Origin: Flavobacterium frigoris
Lineage (GTDB): Bacteria; Bacteroidota; Bacteroidia; Flavobacteriales; Flavobacteriaceae
Assembly (NCBI RefSeq): GCF_900111075.1
Contig: NZ_FOFZ01000005.1
Span: 62,001-126,000 of the forward strand
DNA length: 64,000 bases
Direction: 5' to 3'
The translations under genes were made by a program, and so were the position numbers. This document shows positions 57,566 to 64,000 of the stretch, one piece after another. The notes under the pieces were generated by a model. The model did not search any database, was not told the DNA's origin, and saw only the letters and a list, made by a program, of their open reading frames with translations. Every line of letters begins with the position of its first letter. The stretch's first letter is position 1.

Positions 57566-58627
57566 TTATAATTTAGGAATCAATACTTCAGCATTCATTC
57601 CCGCACGAAGATGATTTGTTTTTTCTACTGCATCAGTTAAAAGGATTCGTACGGGAAATCGTTGCACAATCTTAACAAAATTACCCGTGGCATTATCAGG
57701 AGGTAAAAGCGAAAACCGAGACCCTGTTGCTGGAGCAAGAGATTGTATTTTACCATGAAATGTTTCCTTTGAATAGGCATCTACTTTAATTTCTACTTTC
57801 TGACCCTCTTTCATGTTTGCAATTTGAGTTTCTTTGAAATTAGCCACAATCCATTTCCCTTGATCCTGATCTACTATAAAACCTATGGTTTGTCCTTTTT
57901 GAATTAGTTGTCCCACTTGTATGGTTTTATCACCCATAATTCCATCAGCAGGAGCTGTAATAACAGCATAAGTCAAATTAAGTTTTATAGTAGCTATGAT
58001 AGCCTCTCTCTGCTGAACATTTGCACTTGCTACTGCTAATTGAGAATCAACATCATTTATTTTCCCTTTAGCAGTTTTATAGGTGTTTTGAACTGCTTTA
58101 TACTCTGATTTTGCAATTTCAAAGCTCGTTCTTATCGCCTCAAAATGCTGCTGAGTGACTGCTTCCTCGTCCAATAATTTTTTATATCTCTTAAATTCTT
58201 GTTCTTGTTGCCACAACTTTGCTTTCGATGCAGCAATACTAGCCTCACTCACTGATGCACTACTAGTTGTTGTTACAGTATTACTTTCAAGGACTAAAAA
58301 AGAGGCTTTAGCTGCGCTTAAAGCGGCTTCAGCTTCTTGCAACTGCATCAAGGTTTCATTTTTGTCTATTACAATCAAGGTATCTCCTTTATGGACTATT
58401 TGATGATCTCTAAATTTAATTTCTTGCACGAAACCGGTAGTACGACTTAAAATTGGATTAATATATTCTTCTACCTGCGCATCATTAGTTTCTTCATATC
58501 GATACATTTTCACTAAGGCATAAGCGCCATACACTAATAATACAATCAATACTAAAAAGGCAATACCGTAGGTAATCTTCACTGTAATCCTGTCAATGCG
58601 TTCGTGTTTCTCTGTTATTGTCGCCAT
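57566..58627 (-). CDS. HlyD/EmrA-type membrane fusion protein
   Basis: 353 residues. One N-terminal membrane helix (about 17-40), then a barrel-sandwich half 'INPILSRTTGFVQEIKFRD', a long coiled-coil hairpin about 85-210, the second half 'LTYAVITAPADGIMGDKTI', and a beta-barrel ending 'LRAGMNAEVLIPKL'. It bridges the MFS transporter and the TolC-type channel. Two bases separate it from the TolC-type gene and six from the transporter. Confidence 0.92.
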   Translation of the reverse strand: MATITEKHERIDRITVKITYGIAFLVLIVLLVYGAYALVKMYRYEETNDAQVEEYINPILSRTTGFVQEIKFRDHQIVHKGDTLIVIDKNETLMQLQEAEAALSAAKASFLVLESNTVTTTSSASVSEASIAASKAKLWQQEQEFKRYKKLLDEEAVTQQHFEAIRTSFEIAKSEYKAVQNTYKTAKGKINDVDSQLAVASANVQQREAIIATIKLNLTYAVITAPADGIMGDKTIQVGQLIQKGQTIGFIVDQDQGKWIVANFKETQIANMKEGQKVEIKVDAYSKETFHGKIQSLAPATGSRFSLLPPDNATGNFVKIVQRFPVRILLTDAVEKTNHLRAGMNAEVLIPKL

Positions 58628-58629
58628 AA

Positions 58630-59964
58630 TTATAGGTTTCCTGTATTTTTTAAAAGTTGGTAATAGTGTAACTTTTCTGAGATTTGAGCAGAAATAAGTT
58701 CGAATTGTGCTTGCAATAATTGAGCATCTGCGTCAAGCAAATCAGTAATTAAAGACAATTGGTTAAAATAAGTCTGGTTGAGAATACGGTAATTCTCTGT
58801 AGCTTGTTTTATACTCAATTGTGACTCTTCAATCTTTTCTTGATCTTCAACATAATGTTTGTAAGCTTTATTGATATCCTTACGCAAATTATCCTGCACG
58901 TTTTCTTGAGCTATTTTTTGTTCTTCATATATTATTTTAGCTTCTTCGTCCTTATGAACATCATGATAAATCGACGAAATAGTATATGATAACTTTACTC
59001 CTACCACTCCTAATAGGTACGGAGCATTTGCATATGGATACAACTTGATTTGTGGGTACGAATAATTATAATCTCCAAAAAAACCTATTCTAGGCAATTT
59101 ATCTGCTTTTAATCCTTCTACATTTAATTTGCTTAAGGCTACTTTTTGCTTTGCAATCTTCTGTAATGGCGATTTGTTTATAGCATTATCTATATAATCA
59201 TCATAGCCCATTAATTTTTGATCTTCTTGAAAACCGATAATATCTATAGGTTTTAAAATTTGATCATCAGGTTCTCCCATGAAGATATTTAATTCCTGCA
59301 TGGCTAATTGCGCATTATTAAGAATCTCTGTTAAAGATGTTTTTTGCTTAGACAATTGCAGCTGCGCCCGAAGCACATCACTTTTTAAAACCACTCCTCC
59401 GGTATGTAATTTCTGGATTAGTTTTAAGCGTTCTTCGTTTTGATAAATATTCTTCTTTACTAATTTTTCAAATTGTAAATATAGTTGCAATTTCAAATAA
59501 GCTTGAGCCACTTGATAGTGAATAGATTCAATTGTTTCCTCTTCTATATATTGAGACAACTTTTGTTTGACCGTTTCTTTTTGGATGTTTGTTTTCAGTT
59601 TATGCCCATTATAAATATCAAAATAAGCAGCTATTGTAGCTCCATAAATGGAATGGTCTTCTAACGGAATATAATCTGCGTGTTGTAAAATTCCGTTATT
59701 AAAAATGGGAATGTTGGCTAATTTGCCATAGTTAGCATTAAAACCTATTTCAGGTAATTGTTTGCTCCTGGCATTTTTTACAGCTTCAGCTCCTGACTGT
59801 GTATGCAAATGATTCATTTTAATTTCCTTGCTGTTTACAGCAGCTTTTGCCCAAACTTTTTCTAAAGAAATGGGAATACTATCTATACGGACTTCTTGCG
59901 CTTGTACTGATAAGAGCATAAACAAGAATAAAGGCAGTATTATTTTATAACAATTAAAATGCAT
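58630..59964 (-). CDS. TolC-family outer membrane protein
   Basis: 444 residues. Signal peptide about 1-22 ('ILPLFLFMLLSVQAQ'). Two similar halves of alpha-helical coiled coil typical of outer-membrane efflux proteins, with 'KNARSKQLPEIGFNANYG' in the first and 'VEGLKADKLPRIGFFGDYNY' in the second. First gene of the efflux operon. Divergent from the AraC gene, with a large inverted repeat between them. Confidence 0.9.
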   Translation of the reverse strand: MHFNCYKIILPLFLFMLLSVQAQEVRIDSIPISLEKVWAKAAVNSKEIKMNHLHTQSGAEAVKNARSKQLPEIGFNANYGKLANIPIFNNGILQHADYIPLEDHSIYGATIAAYFDIYNGHKLKTNIQKETVKQKLSQYIEEETIESIHYQVAQAYLKLQLYLQFEKLVKKNIYQNEERLKLIQKLHTGGVVLKSDVLRAQLQLSKQKTSLTEILNNAQLAMQELNIFMGEPDDQILKPIDIIGFQEDQKLMGYDDYIDNAINKSPLQKIAKQKVALSKLNVEGLKADKLPRIGFFGDYNYSYPQIKLYPYANAPYLLGVVGVKLSYTISSIYHDVHKDEEAKIIYEEQKIAQENVQDNLRKDINKAYKHYVEDQEKIEESQLSIKQATENYRILNQTYFNQLSLITDLLDADAQLLQAQFELISAQISEKLHYYQLLKNTGNL

Positions 59965-60015
59965 ATTGAGTTCTTAAATTAAAATACAAAATTGGGATAT
60001 ATTTTAAAGTCTTAT

Positions 60016-60063
60016 TTTGTCAATTAAGCCATTTATTTGTTAATTTGAGCCAAATTAACAAAT
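60016..60063. promoter_or_regulatory. Candidate AraC operator between efflux operon and regulator
   Basis: ATTTGTTAATTTG (60035-60047) and CAAATTAACAAAT (60051-60063) are exact 13-base inverted repeats around AGC. TTTGTCAATTAAGCCA (60016-60031) and TTTGTTAATTTGAGCCA (60036-60052) are also near-direct repeats 20 bases apart, the two-turn spacing AraC proteins prefer. It lies 52-99 bases upstream of the TolC-type gene and just before the regulator's ATG. Confidence 0.6.
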
Positions 60064-60074
60064 ATCTCATATTC

Positions 60075-60881
60075 ATGATAAAAGAGCTAAGTTTTTTAGA
60101 AAAAGTAAACCAATACCCAAAGACTACTTATATATATCATACTAAGATTGAAGAGCGTCTGGCTATGCACAGTCACAACAAACATCAACTAACTTATGTA
60201 GAAGGCGGTGTGGCCTATCTAAAGACAAATGATAATTCTTATTTCTTGCCTGCCAGACATTATGTATGGATTCCTGCGGGCATGGAACATTTTATAGAGT
60301 TAAAAACACCGATAAGCATAATACGAAATATTTATATACCAACTCATATTTTAAATAGTAATGAGTTTTATTCGAAAATGGGTATCTATCCTGCATCAAA
60401 TTTGATTATGGAAATGATCCTATTCACAGAAAATTGGAGTGAGAATATTTTCAAAAAAGAAAAAAGCAAATACCAATATATTAAAACATTAGGAACCATT
60501 ATTGCAGAGATTAGTAAAAACCCGCTACCTGTAGTTCTTCCGACTACAACAAACGAAAGGTTAAGTCCAATCTTAAAACACATTCATCTTCATTTAGACC
60601 AGCCTTTACTTTTAAAAGAAGTTGCGCAACTATTTGGTTTTAGCAGTCGAAGTCTTTCACGCTTATTTAGAGACACTTTGGATATTTCATTCTTGCAGTA
60701 TGTAAAACTCACTCGAATTATTCGCAGTATGGAGAAACTATTACAAACCGAAATGTCAATAAGTGAGATTGCTTATGTATCAGGGTACAATAGTCCAGCT
60801 ACTTTTAGCAACACTTTTTATAATTTAGTAAAATTAAGGCCTGTAGATTTCAGGAAAATAAATCGAGAGATTTCAGAATAA
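60075..60881 (+). CDS. AraC-family transcriptional regulator
   Basis: 268 residues from ATG 60075; the TTG ten codons upstream lies in the operator palindrome and is unlikely. N-terminal cupin-like sensor about 15-130 ('MHSHNKHQLTYVEGG', 'YVWIPAGMEHFIEL'), C-terminal double HTH about 165-262 ('LLLKEVAQLFGFSSRSLSRLF', the second 'MSISEIAYVSGYNSPATFSN'). Divergent from the efflux operon and separated only by the palindrome, so it probably controls the pump in response to a pump substrate. Confidence 0.9.
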   Translation: MIKELSFLEKVNQYPKTTYIYHTKIEERLAMHSHNKHQLTYVEGGVAYLKTNDNSYFLPARHYVWIPAGMEHFIELKTPISIIRNIYIPTHILNSNEFYSKMGIYPASNLIMEMILFTENWSENIFKKEKSKYQYIKTLGTIIAEISKNPLPVVLPTTTNERLSPILKHIHLHLDQPLLLKEVAQLFGFSSRSLSRLFRDTLDISFLQYVKLTRIIRSMEKLLQTEMSISEIAYVSGYNSPATFSNTFYNLVKLRPVDFRKINREISE

Positions 60882-61012
60882 AATAGTCCCCTATTCCAAA
60901 TCTTAAAAAATCATTTCCATCAGTCAGAATTATTTTAAAATAAAAATTAATCTATAATAGAAAACCACATATTACTCCAGTAATAAACTGAAATAAAACA
61001 TTTTATTACAAT

Positions 61013-61039
61013 TTGTCATCTAAAAATTGAGTAAATTTG
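61013..61039 (+). promoter_or_regulatory. Possible promoter of the cbpA operon
   Basis: TTG (61013-61015), 16 bases, TAAATTTG (61032-61039). The -7 box is a full match; the gap is shorter than usual. About 100 bases upstream of the ATG. Confidence 0.45.
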
Positions 61040-61138
61040 ATAGCAACAAGATATCCACTATCCGTTTGCTTTTAACATGCATAATAGGAAGCATTATTGA
61101 ATATCAATAACTAAAATAGTAATTGAAAACAATCTAAA

Positions 61139-62047
61139 ATGGCATTTATAGACTATTACAAAGTATTAGGGGTCGATAAAAAGGCAACGGAAGCTGAGAT
61201 TAAAAAGGCGTATCGTAAAATGGCCCGAAAACACCATCCAGACTTGAATCCAAACGACAAGGAAGCCGAAAGAAAATTCAAGGAACTAAATGAAGCCAAT
61301 GAAGTATTGAGTAGCGCCGAAAATCGTAAAAAATATGATGCCTATGGAGAAAACTGGCAACATGCGGACCAGTATGAACAATCGAAAAGACAGCAGCAGC
61401 AATACCAAGGAAGTGGACAACAAGCCGATTATGGAGGTGGTTTTAGTGGCGGTGCGGATTATTCAGATTTTTTTGAATCTATGTTTGGCGGGCGCTCCGC
61501 AAGAGGAGGTGGCGGTGGTCGTACTGCGCAATTTAAAGGACAAGATTTTAATGCCGAATTACATCTTGACTTAAAAGATGTTTACACTACTCATAAACGC
61601 ACGCTAACCATTAATGGCAAAAACATTCGACTTACTATTCCTGCAGGAGTAGAAAATGGTCAGGTTATAAAAATTACCGGACATGGGGCTGCAGGATCTG
61701 GAGGTGGCCCAAAAGGAGATTTATACATCACTTTTACCATCGATAATCACACTGCTTTTAAACGAGATAAAGAGAACCTCTATGCGACTGTAGCTTTAGA
61801 CTTGTACTCAGCCATTTTGGGAGGTGACATTACCGTCGATACTTTTGACGGACAGGTAAAACTGAAAGTAGCGTCGGGAACTCAAAATGGAACCAAAGTT
61901 AAACTGAAAGGAAAAGGATTTCCTATTTATAAAAAGGAAGACCAATTTGGTGATTTTTACATCACCTATGAAATAAAAATTCCAACAAGTCTTTCTGAAA
62001 AAGAAAAAGAATTATTCACTGAACTTTCTAAGCTAAGAACCTTATGA
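61139..62047 (+). CDS. cbpA: DnaJ-class co-chaperone, CbpA-like
   Basis: 302 residues. J domain 1-70 with 'HPD' at 33-35, a Gly-rich linker with Gln/Gly/Ser repeats (about 80-130), and two C-terminal substrate-binding domains, with no cysteine zinc finger, as in CbpA. It stimulates DnaK and in E. coli also binds DNA in stationary phase. The adjoining gene overlaps by 4 bases and encodes the matching modulator. Confidence 0.92.
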   Translation: MAFIDYYKVLGVDKKATEAEIKKAYRKMARKHHPDLNPNDKEAERKFKELNEANEVLSSAENRKKYDAYGENWQHADQYEQSKRQQQQYQGSGQQADYGGGFSGGADYSDFFESMFGGRSARGGGGGRTAQFKGQDFNAELHLDLKDVYTTHKRTLTINGKNIRLTIPAGVENGQVIKITGHGAAGSGGGPKGDLYITFTIDNHTAFKRDKENLYATVALDLYSAILGGDITVDTFDGQVKLKVASGTQNGTKVKLKGKGFPIYKKEDQFGDFYITYEIKIPTSLSEKEKELFTELSKLRTL

Positions 62048-62337
62048 ACATAGAAAACTTCATTCCCTTAAACACATTAGTTACCCATTATAAAGTAGAA
62101 CTGACCTTCTTTAGCAATCTAAGTGAACTTGGATTATTGGAGATTCAAACAGTGGAACAGGTACAATATATACATCAGGATTCTATCTATGAAATAGAAA
62201 AAATGATTCGGATGCATCAGGAATTGGATGTCAACATAGAAGGAATAGACGTTGTTTTTAATTTACTTCAAAAAATAGATGCACTGCAAAAGGAATTAGT
62301 CAATGTCAGAAATAGGTTGCGCTTGTATGAAAATTAA
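62044..62337 (+). CDS. cbpM: Chaperone modulator CbpM-like protein
   Basis: 97 residues of the MerR-like CbpM type: an N-terminal helix-turn-helix-like section ('[21 protein letters not shown]') and a C-terminal coiled coil ('[20 protein letters not shown]'). CbpM binds the J domain of CbpA and blocks it. The overlap with cbpA (ATGA) supports the assignment. Confidence 0.82.
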   Translation: MNIENFIPLNTLVTHYKVELTFFSNLSELGLLEIQTVEQVQYIHQDSIYEIEKMIRMHQELDVNIEGIDVVFNLLQKIDALQKELVNVRNRLRLYEN

Positions 62338-62496
62338 TTCTCATCAATTATATAAATTACTAAAAGAGTTTAACTCTTTCTCGCATTACTGATTAATTTT
62401 TATCTAAATGATTGGTATTTACTTAGAATAATACGGTAATATCTTTAAAAAAAGCCTTAAATTTTTAACTAACATAGCTATCAACTCCTCTTTTTT

Positions 62497-63999
62497 ATGA
62501 ATACTCCCTTCAATACGTTAAAATTAGTACACCTTGGTATTGACACCCAAAGGGAACATGTCGTTTTCATGCGTAAAGATTGCCATATTTGTATATCAGA
62601 AGGATTTGAAGCGCTGAATAGAGTATTAGTAACAGTAAAAGGGAAATCTAAAATAGCCACTTTATACATTATTAATGATGGAATTTTGAACCCTGGAGAA
62701 GCGGGATTGTCTGAAAGTGCATGGGGTGACTTAAACGCTAAAGAAGGAGACGAAATTAGTTTTTCGCATGTTCAGCCCGTTAACTCCATGAGAAGTATTA
62801 GAGCTAAAATGTATGGTCAAGAACTGAACTATGAGAGCTTACAAAACATTATAAACGATATTGTTAAAGGTGAATATTCTAACATTGAAATTGCAGCATT
62901 CATTACGGCTTGTGGTGGTGACAGCCTCAGTATTGACGAAATCATAGGACTCACCAAAGCCATGGTAGTTTCAGGACAAAGACTTTCTTGGAATAAAAAA
63001 ATCGTCGTCGATAAACACTGTGTGGGTGGACTTCCCGGGAATAGAACAACCCCCATCGTCGTGGCTATCATAGCTGCCTTTGGACTTACGATACCCAAAA
63101 CTTCATCTCGCGCAATTACATCTCCCGCAGGTACCGCAGACAGCTTAGAAACTATGACAAAAATAGATCTCAGCATCAAACAAATTCAAAAAGTAGTCGA
63201 ACAAGAAAACGGATGCTTTGTATGGGGTGGTTCGATAAAGCTGAGCCCCGCCGATGATATTTTAATACGTGTGGAAAGAGCACTTGATGTCGATGGTGAG
63301 GGTCAAATGATTGCCTCCGTATTATCAAAAAAGATTGCGGCTGGATCGACACACGTAGTTATTGATATTCCAATAGGAAAAACTGCAAAAGTAAGAACAG
63401 AAAAAGATGCCGAAAAACTAAAATATTACTTCAATGTCGTAGGCAAAGCAATGGGTATTAATGTAAATGTGCTATTTACTGATGGTTCGCAACCTATTGG
63501 TAGAGGAATTGGTCCTGCACTAGAAGCGATGGATGTCTTGAGTGTTTTGCGCAACGAAAAGGACGCACCACAAGATTTAAGAAATAAATCATTACTTCTT
63601 GCGGCGAGTATTATTGAAATGGTAAATGGCACAAAAAACAAAAGTGGATTACAACTTGCAAAGGAAATTCTTTCATCAGGAGAAGCATATGCAAAATTTA
63701 TGGCAATATGCCAAGCGCAAGGTGGTTTTAAAGAACCTGAGTTTGCCCCTTATAAAGAAGATGTAAAAGCTGAAAAATCAGGTATTGTAACTGAAATTGA
63801 TAACAGAAGACTTGCGAAAATCGCAAAACTTGCAGGTGCCCCGCACGATAGCAAAGCAGGGGTGTTACTGAAAACGCCTTTGAATACAAAAGTGCAAACG
63901 GGTGATGTATTGTACTGTATTTATTCAGAAACAAAAGGCGAGCTGAAATACTCGATAGATTATATGAAATCTGAAGAGGATATCATTTTAATTCAATAA
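62497..63999 (+). CDS. Thymidine phosphorylase family protein (AMP phosphorylase-like)
   Basis: 500 residues, complete, with stop at 63997-63999. An extra N-terminal domain of ~80 residues is followed by the phosphorylase core: 'VDKHCVGGLPGNRTTPIVV' and 'IPKTSSRAITSPAGTADSLE', which match AMP phosphorylase ('DKHSVGG', 'KTSSRAITS') better than classical DeoA. The C-terminal pyrimidine-nucleoside-phosphorylase domain contains 'GAPHDSKAGVLLKTPLNTKV'. AMP phosphorylase releases ribose 1,5-bisphosphate from AMP in archaeal nucleotide salvage; a bacterial member could act on AMP or nucleosides. The downstream gene is outside the window. Confidence 0.85.
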   Translation: MNTPFNTLKLVHLGIDTQREHVVFMRKDCHICISEGFEALNRVLVTVKGKSKIATLYIINDGILNPGEAGLSESAWGDLNAKEGDEISFSHVQPVNSMRSIRAKMYGQELNYESLQNIINDIVKGEYSNIEIAAFITACGGDSLSIDEIIGLTKAMVVSGQRLSWNKKIVVDKHCVGGLPGNRTTPIVVAIIAAFGLTIPKTSSRAITSPAGTADSLETMTKIDLSIKQIQKVVEQENGCFVWGGSIKLSPADDILIRVERALDVDGEGQMIASVLSKKIAAGSTHVVIDIPIGKTAKVRTEKDAEKLKYYFNVVGKAMGINVNVLFTDGSQPIGRGIGPALEAMDVLSVLRNEKDAPQDLRNKSLLLAASIIEMVNGTKNKSGLQLAKEILSSGEAYAKFMAICQAQGGFKEPEFAPYKEDVKAEKSGIVTEIDNRRLAKIAKLAGAPHDSKAGVLLKTPLNTKVQTGDVLYCIYSETKGELKYSIDYMKSEEDIILIQ

Positions 64000-64000
64000 A

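Noticed and set aside
60045..60074. TTG start for the AraC regulator
   Set aside because: It lies within the operator palindrome, and a good ATG follows at 60075.

Overview
The window looks like a chromosomal stretch from a Flavobacterium-type member of the Bacteroidota. The evidence is AT-rich intergenic DNA, promoter-like TAnnTTTG -7 boxes (some with a TTG 18-20 bases upstream), several lipoproteins with S-C or G-C lipoboxes, a giant secreted protein ending in a type IX secretion (T9SS) sorting domain, and a flavobacterial gene set (fasciclin lipoprotein, SOUL protein, DUF2231 proteins, PAS-rich kinases with Rcp1-like receivers). I saw no rRNA, tRNA, CRISPR array, insertion sequence or phage genes.

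Layout. 1-9440: end of a YitT-type protein, a SulP transporter, a short MscS channel, an alpha/beta hydrolase, a GNAT, a SOUL protein, an acyl-CoA ligase, a fasciclin lipoprotein and tiny membrane proteins, separated by long spacers with degenerate dispersed repeats. 10067-15321: catalase-peroxidase KatG with a palindrome upstream, a GNAT, an L,D-transpeptidase-like protein and a hibernation-factor-like protein. 15932-21492: an envelope redox block with two DUF2231 membrane proteins around an OmpR-type two-component system and a lipoprotein rubrerythrin, then a cytochrome-b-like membrane protein coupled to an octaheme cytochrome c. 21819-23351: a second SulP transporter. 23700-31548: a minus-strand signalling operon with a GAF/PAS histidine kinase split by an in-frame TAA, a small kinase, two single-domain receivers, a hybrid kinase with HPt, and a decayed response-regulator gene at its end.

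32132-48833 is a plus-strand, tightly packed central-carbon island: PEP synthase, SDR dehydrogenase, acetyl-CoA synthetase, lipoprotein HtrA protease, pyruvate dehydrogenase-type E1alpha/E1beta/E2, a zinc-ribbon protein, an acyl carrier protein overlapping E2 by 4 bases, D-lactate dehydrogenase, then a P-type ATPase, a site-2 protease with CBS domains and a phospholipase-D/cardiolipin-synthase-like protein. The enzymes meet at pyruvate and acetyl-CoA. The E3 subunit is not in the window.

49110-54362 encodes a 1750-residue T9SS-exported protein carrying two different nuclease domains. Immediately after it, 54690-55926 is a retron: a structured non-coding RNA region followed by a reverse transcriptase with YADD and VTG motifs, and no recognised effector gene beside it. 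55967-60881 is a three-gene efflux operon (TolC, HlyD/EmrA, MFS) with a divergent AraC regulator and a striking inverted repeat between them. The window closes with CbpA/CbpM chaperone genes and a thymidine/AMP-phosphorylase-family gene ending at the last bases.

The strongest leads are the retron, the two-nuclease secreted protein, the nonsense-split kinase with triplicated PAS modules, the lipoprotein rubrerythrin lacking a fourth rubredoxin cysteine, and the acyl carrier protein inside a pyruvate dehydrogenase operon.
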